Positions 36,973-48,732 of a stretch of 64,000 nt of DNA are shown one piece after another. Source of the DNA: Hydractinia symbiolongicarpus (lineage: Eukaryota; Cnidaria; Hydrozoa; Anthoathecata; Hydractiniidae); assembly GCF_029227915.1 (NCBI RefSeq), contig NC_079884.1, forward strand, positions 4,838,001 to 4,902,000. The letters run 5' to 3'. Position 1 is the stretch's first letter, and each line of letters begins with the position of its first letter. Under the pieces are notes generated by a model. It was not told where the DNA came from. It was given only the letters and a program-made list of their open reading frames with translations, and did no database searches. Position numbers and translations under genes: made by a program.

Positions 36973-37641
36973 TCAAAAGAAAATTGGTCCAACTTCACTA
37001 GACAGAGAAACTACTGTGTTTCCTTATTACGAAAAACCAGACGTTCGTATTTCAAGGGTTTACGTATGACAAGCATTACTGATAATAAGAAGTTCTGGAA
37101 GTCTGTCAAGCCATTGTTTTCAAACGTTAGTTATAACACCAACAAAATTATCTTAATCGAGAAAGAAAAGATAGTCACCGACGAACAAAAATTATGCAAA
37201 ATCTTCAATGAATATTACACCAACATCACGAAAAATTTACCAATCAAACCAAACGATGATACACATACAGCAACCATTCACGATGCAATCCACTCGTATA
37301 CTAATCACATCAGTATTTTGAAAATTCGTGAAAATGTGGGTTATGCTGAAAAGTTCTATTTTTCGCTGGTTGAACAGCCTGATGTTCTCAAAGTCATCAA
37401 AGACATGGATGCAAAGAAATCTTCTGTTAGTGGTGATTTTCCAGTTTTTATGTTGAAAAAGTTTATTCATATCTTTGTTCCTATCCTCACTAATATTATA
37501 AATTTTTGTTTACAGTCTAATATTTTTCCTGATGATTTAAAACTTGCAGAGGTTATACCTGTTTTTAAGAAGGATGACTGTAATGATAAGGAGAACTATA
37601 GACCTGTTAGCTTGCTTCCCTGTTTATCAAAGGTTTTTGAA
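36973..37641 (+). pseudogene. LINE ORF2 fragment, part A (linker and start of RT domain)
   Basis: An open frame of about 223 codons has no start of its own: it runs in from the truncated 5' end. The first ATG, at 37,066, is internal. The translation contains the linker pattern typical of these LINEs, TDNKKFWKSVKPLFSN just after that ATG. It ends with the first reverse transcriptase motif, ENYRPVSLLPCLSKVFE (YRPVSLLP at 37,597-37,620). The apurinic-type endonuclease that normally precedes it is missing. After VFE near 37,640 the reading continues in the neighbouring frame. In the original frame the next 35 codons read through to a stop at 37,744-37,746 and no longer resemble reverse transcriptase. 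The element would have encoded a polyprotein that nicks target DNA and reverse-transcribes its own RNA. Confidence 0.85.
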
Positions 37642-37646
37642 GAATT
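37636..37646 (+). other. Frameshift inside the LINE reverse transcriptase
   Basis: The family pattern after 'SKVFE' continues in the +0 frame up to about 37,641 and then in the frame starting at 37,641. The simplest event is loss of one A in the run of As and Gs right after 'ttttt'. It is the only coding break visible in about 1.93 kb. It could also be a sequencing error. A programmed shift is unlikely at this point inside the reverse transcriptase domain. Confidence 0.75.
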
Positions 37647-38903
37647 ATTCTTAATCAAATGCACACTTTTATGCATGACAAACTCAGCCCTCATCTATCA
37701 GGCTTCAGAAAGGGTTATAATACACAATATGCTCTCATTCGAATGATTGAACAATGGAAAAGCACACTTGATAATAAGGGTGTAGTTGGAGCAGTGCTAA
37801 TGGACCTTTCAAAAGCTTTTGATACTATCAACCATGATTTGCTTATTGCAAAGCTGCATGCCTATGGTTTTTCTGAATCTTCTTTATTATTTATTCACTC
37901 ATACTTGAAAAATCGTTTTCAGAGAACCAGAATAAATTCTTCTTTTAGCGAATGGCTTCCTCTTCAAGTTGGAGTTCCACAAGGATCAATCTTAGGACCT
38001 CCTCTCTTCAATTATTCTATAAACGATTTATTCTGGTTCATTATTCAATCATCCCTTTGTAACTTTGCAGATGATAACACCTTATATGCTTGTGAAAATT
38101 CATTAGAAGATGTAAAACAAACACTGCTTACTAATTTGGTCATAGTTAATAATTGGTTTTATGAAAATTACTTAGCAATAAATTTGAAAAAGTATCAATA
38201 TATTGTATTAGGTCATCACGATGAAAGTTTGATATTTAACCATTTGAAAATTGCGTGTAAATCGTCTGTAGTGCTTCTTGGTGTTACGATTGACTCGAGA
38301 CTAAACTTTCATTCGCATGTCAAAAACATCTGTAATAAGGCTAGTAGGAAACTCAACGTGCTTCAAAGGATATCTTCCTTTTTGACACCCAAGATGAAGC
38401 GTTTTCTCTTCAATTCATTTATTTTGTCTCAGTTTTCTTACTGTCCCTTAGTATGGATGTTTTGTGGAAAAGTTGCGAATAATCGAATCAATCGTATTCA
38501 TGAACGTTGTCTAAGAATCATACAGGACGATATAAATGGCAGTTACGATGAACTTTTATCTTTATGTAATGTTAAAAATATTCACATCATCAATTTACAG
38601 AATTTAATGAAAGAGGTTTACAAATTTTTAAATGGATTGTCACCTCTATATATGAACGAGATATTTTCTGTTAGGGAAAACAAGTACAACCTTCGTTGCT
38701 TTAATTTGATCAGGCGACCAACTTGTCGGACAACGTACTATGGCTTAAATACTTTATCAAATATTGCAGGGAAGCTATGGATATCTGTGCCTGACGCTAC
38801 AAAGAATGCTCCTTCTCTCGAAGCCTTCCGTAGCTCAATAAAATTTTGGGAAGGTGATGTTTGCACCTGTAAAATATGCATGGATATACCATACATATTT
38901 TAA
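37641..38903 (+). pseudogene. LINE ORF2 fragment, part B (reverse transcriptase core and C-terminus)
   Basis: This is about 420 codons in the frame that takes over after the break; an internal Met lies at 37,659. Counting from that Met: SGFRKGYNT (14-22); the catalytic-Asp motif MDLSKAFDTINHDLL (48-62, Asp49 at 37,803); GVPQGSILGP (105-114); FADD (136-139, at 38,064-38,075), the catalytic Asp pair; LLGVTID (206-212), the later thumb-side motif; then the long C-terminal part with SQFSYCPLVWMFCG and NRIHERCLRII. The protein ends with CTCKICMDIPYIF, a CxCxxC tail common in related elements. All three catalytic aspartates are present. Two oddities are GPPLF where relatives mostly have GPLLF, and Tyr179 where many have Cys. 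There is no internal stop. It overlaps part A by one base and cannot be read from it without a frameshift. Confidence 0.88.
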
Positions 38904-39051
38904 CTTTACTTATTTATTTATTTATTTTTCTTATTTTTTATCGCTGTTTGCCTTGTTTTACGTTTTTTTGTCGATTTAAATTAGTTATTTAAATACTATT
39001 GTATCTATCGACGTTAAATAAAGAGAAAATCAAAAAAAAATCAAAAATCAA
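38904..39051 (+). other. LINE 3' UTR and tail
   Basis: About 148 bp lie between the stop codon at 38,901-38,903 and the array. The start is T-rich with repeated 'ttta' units (about 38,906-38,930). An AATAAA polyadenylation-like hexamer lies at 39,017-39,022, and the end is an A-rich stretch broken by spaced 'tc' pairs. The tail looks like a short imperfect repeat rather than a long pure poly(A), as in many CR1/L2-type elements. An open frame reading from here into the satellite (38,999-39,214) is accidental. Confidence 0.75.
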
Positions 39052-39243
39052 TTTGTATACATTCGACTATACGGGCCAAGCCCGGGATTTACGGGAAATC
39101 GCGGGTTTTCGTTTGCCGGCGATTAAACATGTTTCATTAAGCGTGTCATCAAAAATGAAAACATTTTTGAAAACTACAAGTCTCATGCGTTTTAGTGGTG
39201 CAAACAATATTTAAAAAATCGTTCGGGAAATGAGTTTACTCCC

Positions 39244-40867
39244 TGGGTACTTTCTTTGTATACATTCGACTATACGGGCCAAGCCCGGGATTTACGGGAA
39301 ATCGCGGGATTTTGTTTGCCGGCGATTAAACCTCTTTTATTAAGCCTCTCATCAAAAATGAAAACATTTTTGAAAACTGCAAGTCTCATGCGTTTTAGTG
39401 GTGAAAAGATAATTGAAAAAATCGTTCGGGAAATGAGTTTACTCCCTGGGTACTTTCTTTGTATATTTTGACTATGCGGGCCGAGTTCGGGGTTTACGGG
39501 AAATGGCGGGTTTTCGTTTGCCGGCGATTAAACGTCTTTTATTCAGCGTCTCATCAAAAATGAAAACATTTTTAAAAACTACAAGTCTCATGGTGTTTTA
39601 GTGCTGAAAAAATAATTTAAAAAGTCGTTCGGGAAATGAGTTTACTCCCTGGGTACTTTATTTGTATACTTTTGATTATACGGGCCGAGTCCGGGATTTA
39701 CGGGAAATCGCGGGTTTTCGTTTGCCGGCGATTAAACTTCTTTTATTCAGCGTCTCATCAAAAATGAAAACATTTTTAAAAACTACAAGTCTCATGGGCT
39801 CTAGTGGTGAAATAATAATTCAAAAAATCCTTTGGGAAATTAGTTTACTCCCTGGGTACTTTCTTTGTATACTTTTGACTATACGGGCCAAGCCCGGGAT
39901 TTACGGGAAATCGCGGGTTTTTGTTTGCCGGCGATTAAACATGTTTCATTAAGCGTCTCATCAAAAATGAAAACATTTTTGAAAACTACAAGTCTCATGC
40001 GTTTTAGTGGTGCAAAAAAAATTTAAAAAATCTTTCGGGAAATGAGTTTACTCACAGGGTACTTTCTTTGTATACATTCGACTATACGGGCCAAGCCCGG
40101 GATTTACGGGAAATCGCGGGATTTTGTTTGCCGGCGATTAAACCTCTTTTATTAAGCCTCTCATCAAAAATGAAAACATTTTTGAAAACTGCAAGTCTCA
40201 TGCGTTTTAGTGGTGAAAAGATAATTGAAAAAATCGTTCGGGAAATGAGTTTACTCCCTGGGTACTTTCTTTGTATATTTTGACTATGCGGGCCGAGTTC
40301 GGGGTTTACGGGAAATGGCGGGTTTTCGTTTGCCGGCGATTAAACGTCTTTTATTCAGCGTCTCATCAAAAATGAAAACATTTTTAAAAACTACAAGTCT
40401 CATGGTGTTTTAGTGCTGAAAAAATAATTTAAAAAGTCGTTCGGGAAATGAGTTTACTCCCTGGGTACTTTCTTTGTATACTTTTGATTATACGGGCCGA
40501 GTCCGGGATTTACGGGAAATCGCGGGTTTTCGTTTGCCGGCGATTAAACTTCTTTTATTCAGCGTCCCATCAAAAATGAAAACATTTTTAAAAACTACAA
40601 GTCTCATGGGCTCTAGTGGTGAAATAATAATTCAAAAAATCCTTTGGGAAATTAGTTTACTCCCTGGGTACTTTCTTTGTATACTTTTGACTATACGGGC
40701 CAAGCCCGGGATTTACGGGAAATCGCGGGTTTTTGTTTGCCGGCGATTAAACATGTTTCATTAAGCGTCTCATCAAAAATGAAAACATTTTTGAAAACTA
40801 CAAGTCTCATGCGTTTTAGTGGTGCAAAAAAAATTTAAAAAATCTTTCGGGAAATGAGTTTACTCAC
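39244..40867 (+). repeat. Tandem duplication of a 4-monomer unit (812 bp)
   Basis: Two adjacent copies, about 39,244-40,055 and 40,056-40,867, share 'gcgggattttgtttgcc', 'attaagcctctc', 'gtatattttgac', 'ctcatggtgttttagtgc' and 'aatcctttgggaaattag'. They differ at single bases such as 'ctttatttg' (about 39,658) against 'ctttctttg', and 'gcgtctcatc' against 'gcgtcccatc' (40,565). The duplication begins one monomer downstream of the LINE and does not include it. Confidence 0.85.
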
Positions 40868-41599
40868 AGGGTACTTTCTTTGTATACATTCGACTATACG
40901 GGCCAAGCCCGGGATTTACGGGAAATCGCGGGTTTTCGTTTGCCGGCGATTAAACCTGTTTCATTAAGCGTCTCATCAAAATGAAAACATTTTTGAAAAC
41001 TACAAGTCTCATGCCTTTTAGTGTTGAAAAAATAAATTAAAAAATCGTTCTGGAAATGAGTTTACTCACAGGGTACTTTCTTTGTATACATTCGACTATA
41101 CGGGCCAAGCCCGGGATTTACGGGAAATCGCGGGTTTTCGTTTGCCGGCGATTAAACCTGTTTCATTAAGCGTCTCATCAAAAATGAAAACATTTTTGAA
41201 AACTACAAGTCTCATGCGTTTTAGTGCTGAAAAAATAATTTAAAAAATCGTTCGGGAAATGAGTTTACTCCCTGGGTACTTTCTTTGTATATTTTGACTA
41301 TGCGGGCCGAGTCCGGGGTTTACGGGAAATGGCGGGTTTTCGTTTGCCGGCGATTAAACCTGTTTCATTAAGCGTCTCATCAAAAATGAAAACATTTTTG
41401 AAAACTGCAAGTCTCATGCGTTTTAGTGGTGAAAAGATAATTGAAAAAATCGTTTCGGAAATGAGTTTACTCACAGGGTACTTTCTTTGTATACATTCGA
41501 CTATGCGGGCCAAGCCCGGGATTTACGGGAAATCGCGGGTTTTTGTTTGCTGGCAATTAAACAACTTTCATTAAACGTCTCATCAAAAATGAAAACATT

Positions 41600-44500
41600 T
41601 CTGAAAACTACAAGTCTCATGCGTTTTAGTGGTGAAAATTAATTTAAAAAATCGTTCGGGAAATGAGTTTACTCCCTGGGTACTTTCTTTCTATACTTTT
41701 AACTATACGGGCCGAGTCCGGGATTTACGGGAAGTCGCGGGTTTTCGTTTGCCGGTAATTAAACTTCTTTTGTTCAGCGTCTCATCAAAAATGAAAACAT
41801 TTTTAAAAACTCCAAGTCTCATGGGCTTTAGTGGTGAAATAATAATTTAAAAAATCGTTCGGGAAATGAGTTTACACCCCGGGTACTTTCTTTGTATACT
41901 TTTGACTATACGGGCCGAGTCCGGGATTTATAGGAAATCGCAGGTTTTCGTTTGCCGGCTATTAAACTTCTTTTATTCAGCGTCTTATCAAAAATGAAAA
42001 CATTTTTGAAAACTACAAGTCTCATGCGTTTTAGTGGTGAAAAAATAATTTAAAAAATCGTTCGAGAAATGAGTTTACTCCCTGGGTACTTTCTTTGTAT
42101 ACATTCGACTATACGGGCCAAGCCCGGGATTTACGGGAAATCGCGGGTTTTCGTTTGCCGGCGATTAAACCTGTTTCATTAAGCGTCTCATCAAAAATGA
42201 AAACAATTTTGAAAACTGCAAGTCTCATGCGTTTTAGTGGTGAAAAGATAATTGAAAAAATCGTTTCGGAAATGAGTTTACTCACAGGGTACTTTCTTTG
42301 TATACATTCGACTATACGGGCCGAGTCCGGGATTTACGGGAAGTCGCGGGTTTTCGTTTGCCGGCAATTAAACTTCTTTTATTCAGCGTCTCATCAAAAA
42401 TGAAAACATTTTTAAAAACTACAAGTCTCATGGGCTTTAGTGGTGAAATAATAATTTAAAAAATCGTTCGGGAAATGAGTTTACACCCCGGGTACTTTCT
42501 TTGTATACTTTTGACTATACGGGCCGAGTCCGGGATTTATGGGAAATCGCAGGTTTTCGTTTGCCGGCTATTAAACTTCTTTTATTCAGCGTCTCATCAA
42601 AAATGAAAACATTTTTGAAAACTACAAGTCTCATGCGTTTTAGTGGTGAAAAAATATTTTAAAAAATCGTTCGGGAAATGAGTTTACTCCCTGGGTACTT
42701 TCTTTGTATACTTTTGACTATACGGGCCGAGTCCGGGATTTACGGGAAGTCGCAGGTTTTCGTTTGCCGGCGATTAAACTTCTTTTATTCAGCGTCTCAT
42801 CAAAAATGAAAATATTTTTAAATACTACAAGTCTCATGGGCTTTAGTGGTGAAATAATGATTTAAAAAATCGTTCGGGAAATGAGTTTACTCCCTGGGTA
42901 CTTTCTTTGTATACTTTTGACTATACGGGCTGAATCCGGGATTTACGGGAAGTCGCGAGTTTTCGTTTGCCGGCGATTAAACTTCTGTTATTCAGCGTCT
43001 CATCAAAAATGAAAATCTTTTTAAATACTACAAGTCTCATGGGCTTTAGTGGTGAAATAATAATTTAAAAAATCGTTCGGGAAATGAGTTTACTCCCTGG
43101 GTACTTTCTTTCTATACTTTTAACTATACGGGCCGAGTCCGGGATTTACGGGAAGTCGCGGGTTTTCGTTTGCCGGCAATTAAACTTCTTTAATTCAGCG
43201 TCTCATCAAAAATGAAAACATTTTTAAAAACTACAAGTCTCATGGGCTTCATTGGTGAAATAATAATTTAAAAAATCGTTCGGGAAATGAGTTTACTCCC
43301 TGGGTACTTTCTTTCTATACTTTTAACTATACGGGCCGAGTCCGGGATTTACGGGAAGTCGCGGGTTTTCGTTTGCCGGCAATTAAACTTCTTTTATTCA
43401 GCGTCTCATCAAAAATGAAAACATTTTTAAAAACTCCAAGTCTCATGGGCTTTAGTGGTGAAATAATAATTTAAAAAATCGTTCGGGAAATGAGTTTACA
43501 CCCCGGGTACTTTCTTTGTATACTTTTGACTATACGGGCCGAGTCCGGGATTTATGGGAAATCGCAGGTTTTCGTTTGCCGGCTATTAAACTTCTTTTAT
43601 TCAGCGTCTTATCAAAAATGAAAACATTTTTGAAAACTACAAGTCTCATGCGTTTTAGTGGTGAAAAAATAATTTAAAAAATCGTTCGAGAAATAAGTTT
43701 ACTCCCTGGGTACTTTCTTTGTATACATTCGACTATACGGGCCAAGCCCGGGATTTACGGGAAATCGCGGGTTTTCGTTTGCCGGCGATTAAACCTGTTT
43801 CATTAAGCGTCTCATCAAAAATGAAAACAATTTTGAAAACTGCAAGTCTCATGCGTTTTAGTGGTGAAAAGATAATTGAAAAAATCGTTTCGGAAATGAG
43901 TTTACTCACAGGGTACTTTCTTTGTATACATTCGACTATACGGGCCAAGCCCGGGATTTACGGGAAATCGCGGGTTTTTGTTTGCTGGCGATTAAACAAC
44001 TTTCATTAAACGTCTCATCAAAAATGAAAACATTTCTGAAAACTACAAGTCTCATGCGTTTTAGTGGTGAAAATTAACTTAAAAAATCGTTCGGGAAATG
44101 AGTTTACTCCCTGGGTACTTTCTTTCTATACTTTTAACTATACGGGCCGAGTCCGGGATTTACGGGAAGTCGCGGGTTTTCGTTTGCCGGCAATTAAACT
44201 TCTTTTATTCAGCGTCTCATCAAAAATGAAAATCTTTTTAAATACTACAAGTCTCATGGGCTTTAGTGGTGAAATAATAATTTAAAAAATCGTTCGGGAA
44301 ATGAGTTTACACCCCGGGTACTTTCTTTGTATACTTTTGACTATACGGGCCGAGTCCGGGATTTATGGGAAATCGCAGGTTTTCGTTTGCCGGCTATTAA
44401 ACTTCTTTTATTCAGCGTCTCATCAAAAATGAAAACATTTTTGAAAACTACAAGTCTCATGCGTTTTAGTGGTGAAAAAATAATTTAAAAAATCGTTCGG

Positions 44501-47500
44501 GAAATGAGTTTACTCCCTGGGTACTTTCTTTGTATACTTTTGACTATACGGGCCGAGTCCGGGATTTACGGGAAGTCGCAGGTTTTCGTTTGCCGGCGAT
44601 TAAACTTCTTTTATTCAGCGTCTCATCAAAAATGAAAATATTTTTAAATACTACAAGTCTCATGGGCTTTAGTGGTGAAATAATAATTTAAAAAATCGTT
44701 CGGGAAATGAGTTTACTCCCTGGGTACTTTCTTTGTATACTTTTGACTATACGGGCTGAATCCGGGATTTACGGGAAGTCGCGAGTTTTCGTTTGCCGGC
44801 GATTAAACTTCTTTTATTCAGCGTCTCATCAAAAATGAAAATCTTTTTAAATACTACAAGTCTCATGGGCTTTAGTGGTGAAATAATAATTTAAAAAATC
44901 GTTCGGGAAATGAGTTTACTCCCTGGGTACTTTCTTTCTATACTTTTAACTATACGGGCCGAGTCCGGGATTTACGGGAAGTCGCGGGTTTTCGTTTGCC
45001 GGCAATTAAACTTCTTTTATTCAGCGTCTCATCAAAAATGAAAACATTTTTAAAAACTACAAGTCACATGGGCTTCATTGGTGAAATAATAATTTAAAAA
45101 ATCGTTCGGGAAATGAGTTTACACCCCGGGTACTTTCTTTGTATACTTTTGACTATACGTGCCGAGTCCGGGATTTATGGGAAATCGCAGGTTTTCGTTT
45201 GCCGGCTATTAAACTTGTTTTATTCAGCGTCTCATCAAAAATGAAAACATTTTTGAAAACTACAAGTCTCATGCGTTTTAGTGGTGAAAAAATAATTTAA
45301 AAAATCGTTCGGGAAATGAGTTTACTCCCTGGGTACTTTCTTTGTATACTTTTGACTATACGGGCCGAGTCCGGGATTTACGGGAAGTCGCAGGTTTTCG
45401 TTTGCCGGCGATTAAACTTCTTTTATTCAGCGTCTCATCAAAAATGAAAATATTTTTAAATACTACAAGTCTCATGGGCTTTAGTGGTGAAATAATAATT
45501 TAAAAAATCGTTCGGGAAATGAGTTTACACCCCGGGTACTTTCTTTGTATACTTTTGACTATACGGGCCGAGTCCGGGATTTATGGGAAATCGCAGGTTT
45601 TCGTTTGCCGGCTATTAAACTTGTTTTATTCAGCGTCTCATCAAAAATGAAAACATTTTTGAAAACTACAAGTCTCATGCGTTTTAGTGGTGAAAAAATA
45701 ATTTAAAAAATCGTTCGGGAAATGAGTTTACTCCCTGGGTACTTTCTTTGTATACTTTTGACTATACGGGCCGAGTCCGGGATTTACGGGAAGTCGCAGG
45801 TTTTCGTTTGCCGGCGATTAAACTTCTTTTATTCAGCGTCTCATCAAAAATGAAAATATTTTTAAATACTACAAGTCTCATGGGCTTTAGTGGTGAAATA
45901 ATAATTTAAAAAATCGTTCGGGAAATGAGTTTACTCCCTGGGTACTTTCTTTCTATACTTTTAACTATACGGGCCGAGTCCGGGATTTACGGGAAGTCGC
46001 GGGTTTTCGTTTGCCGGCAATTAAACTTCTTTTATTCAGCGTCTCATCAAAAATGAAAACATTTTTAAAAACTACAAGTTTCATGGGCTTTAGTGGTGAA
46101 ATAATAATTTAAAAAATCGTTCGGGAAATGAGTTTACACCCCGGGTACTTTCTTTGTATACTTTTGACTATACGGGCCGAGTCCGGGATTTATGGGAAAC
46201 CGCAGGTTTTCGTTTGCCGGCTATTAAACTTCTTTTATTCAGCGTCTCATCAAAAATGAAAACATTTTTGAAAACTACAAGTCTCATGCGTTTTAGTGGT
46301 GAAAAAATAATTTAAAAAATCGTTCGGGAAATGAGTTTACTCCCTGGGTACTTTCTTTGTATACTTTTGACTATACGGGCCGAGTCTGGGATTTACGGGA
46401 AGTCGCGGGTTTTCCTTTGCCGGCGATTAAACTTCTTTTATTCAGCGTCTCATCAAAAATGAAAATATTTTTAAATACTACAAGTCTCATGGGCTTTAGT
46501 GGTGAAATAATAATTTAAAAAATCGTTCGGGAAATGAGTTTACTCCCTGGGTACTTTCTTTGTATACTTTTGACTATACGGGCTGAATCCGGGATTTACG
46601 GGAAGTCGCGAGTTTTCGTTTGCCGGCGATTAAACTTCTTTTATTCAGCGTCTCATCAAAAATGAAAATCTTTTTAAATACTACAAGTCTCATGGGCTTT
46701 AGTGGTGAAATAATAATTTAAAAAATCGTTCGGGAAATGAGTTTACTCCCTGGGTACTTTCTTTGTATACTTTTGACTATACGGGCCGAGTCCGGGATTT
46801 ACGGGAAGTCGCAGGTTTTCGTTTGCCGGCGATTAAACTTCTTTTATTCAGCGTCTCATCAAAAATGAAAATATTTTTAAATACTACAAGTCTCATGGGC
46901 TTTAGTGGTGAAATAATAATTTAAAAAATCGTTCGGGAAATGAGTTTACTCCCTGGGTACTTTCTTTGTATACTTTTGACTATACGGGCCGAGTCCGGGA
47001 TTTACGGGAAGTCGCAAATTTTCGTTTGCCGGCGATTAAACTTCTTTTATTCAGCGTCTCATCAAAAATGAAAATATTTTTAAATACTACAGGTCTCATG
47101 GGCTTTAGTGGTGAAATAATAATTTAAAAAATCGTTCGGGAAATGAGTTTACTCCCTGGGTACTTCCTTTGTATACTTTTGACTATACGGGCCGAGTCCG
47201 GGATTTACGGGAAGTCACGGGTTTTTGTTTGCCGGCGATTAAACTTCTTTTATTCAGCGTCTCATCAAAAATGAAAATATTTTTAAATACTACAAGTCTC
47301 ATGGGCTTTAGTGGTGAAATAATAATTTAAAAAATCGTTCGGGAAATGAGTTTACACCCTGGGTACTTTCTTTGTATACTTTTGACTATACGGGCCGAGT
47401 CCGGGATTTACGGGAAATTGCAGGTTTTCGTTTACCGGTGATTAAAGTTCTTTTATTCAGCGTCTCATCAAAAATGAAAACATTTTTGAAAACTACAAGT
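41600..47500 (+). repeat. 9-monomer higher-order zone (~1,826 bp spacing)
   Basis: The rare variant 'gggctgaatccggg' occurs at about 42,928, 44,754 and 46,581, spacings of 1,826 and 1,827 bp (nine monomers). Shorter duplications lie inside: the 'aaaacaattttgaaaactgc' monomer at 42,200 and 43,824 is 1,624 bp apart (8-mer), and runs of 'gggaagtcgcagg' with 'aaaatatttttaaatac' repeat through 44.5-47.3 kb. In the last part (46.7-47.3 kb) the same subfamily occurs several times in a row, so the higher-order pattern decays into a plain monomeric array. Confidence 0.75.
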
Positions 47501-48732
47501 CTCATGCGTTTTAGTGGTGAAAAAATAATTTAAAAAATCGTTCGGGAAATGAGTTTACTCCCTGGGTACTTTCTTTGTATACTTTTGACTATGCGGGCCG
47601 AGTCCGGGGTTTACGGGAAATGGCGGGTTTTCGTTTGCCGGCGATTAAACTTCTTTTATTCAGCGTCTCATCAAAAATAAAAACATTTTTAAAAACTACA
47701 AGTCTCAAGCGTTTTAGTGGTGAAAATATAATTTAAAAAATCGTTTTGGAAATGAGTTTACTCACAGGGTACTTTCTTTGTATACATTCGACTATACGGG
47801 CCAAGCCCGGGATTTACGGCAAATCGCGGGTTTTCGTTTGCCGGCGATTAAACCACTTTCATTAAGCGTCTCATCAAAAATGATAACATTTTTGAAAACT
47901 ACAAGTCTCATGCATTTTAGTGGTGAAAAAATAATTTAAAAATTCGTTCGGGAAATGAGTTTACTCACTGGGTACTTTCCTTGTATACTTTTGACTATAC
48001 GGGCCGATTCCGGGATTTACGGGAAATCGCGGGTTTTCGTTTGCCGACGATTAAACTTCTTCTATTCTGCGTCTCATCAAAAATGAAAACATTTTTAAAA
48101 ACTACAAGTCTCATGCGTTTTAGTGCTGAAAAAATAATTTAAAAAGTCGTTCGGGAAATGAGTTTACTCCCTGGGTACTTTCTTTGTATACTTTTGATTA
48201 TACGGACCTAGTCCGGGGTTTACGGGAGATGGCGGGTTTTCGTTTGCCGGCGATTAAACTTCTTTTATTCAGCGTCTCATCAAAAATGAAAACATTTTTG
48301 AAAACTACAAGTCTTATGCGTTTTAGTGGTGAAAAGATAATTTAAAAAATGGTTTTTGAAATGAGTTTACTCACAGGGTACTTTCTTTGTATACATTCGA
48401 CTATACCGACCAAGCCCGGGATTTACGGGAAATCGCGGGTTTTCGTTTGCCGGCGATTAAACCACTTTCATTAAGCGTCTCATCAAAAATGAAAACATTT
48501 TTGAAAACTACAAGTCTCATGCGTTTTAGTGGTGAAAAAATAACTTAAAAAATCGTTCCGGAAATGAGTTTACTCCCTGGGTACTTTCTTTGTATACTTT
48601 TGACTATACGGGCCGAGTCCGGGATTTACGGGAAATCGCGGGTTTTCGTTTGCCGGCGATTAAACTTCTTTTATTCACCGTCTCATCAAAAATGAAAACA
48701 TTTTTAAAAACTACAAGTCTCATGCGTTTTAG

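Larger units (their letters stand above)
36972..39051 (+). mobile_element. 5'-truncated LINE (CR1/L2-like non-LTR retrotransposon)
   Basis: This is the only non-satellite DNA in the window. It is AT-rich and carries reverse transcriptase coding sequence in two adjacent frames, then a short 3' UTR and an A-rich tail. The array stops at 'ggtactttctt' (36,971) and resumes at 'tttgtatac' (39,052). Against an uninterrupted site such as about 50,001-50,013 nothing is lost, and at most 'TT' is duplicated. The coding frame is already open at the first bases of the element, 31 codons before the first ATG. The endonuclease domain and 5' end are absent, as in usual LINE 5' truncation. Clade placement rests on remembered motif patterns and needs a search. 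The lack of a longer target-site duplication is unusual but not unique among truncated LINEs. Confidence 0.93.

Noticed and set aside
36940-36975. A long target-site duplication flanking the LINE
   Set aside because: Repeated satellite sequence on both sides makes every flank look duplicated. Compared with the empty paralogues only a TT overlap remains.
37237-37470. Minus-strand open frame inside the LINE
   Set aside because: It is a shadow of the reverse transcriptase-coding strand, with no recognisable motif.
37659-38903. Part B as an independent intact gene starting at the ATG at 37,659
   Set aside because: The ATG is internal to the conserved reverse transcriptase domain. Motifs that precede it lie in the other frame, so this is a broken ORF, not a separate gene.
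38999-39214. Open frame crossing from the LINE 3' UTR into the satellite
   Set aside because: It begins within the LINE tail and runs into an array frame by chance. The same satellite frame occurs elsewhere without it.
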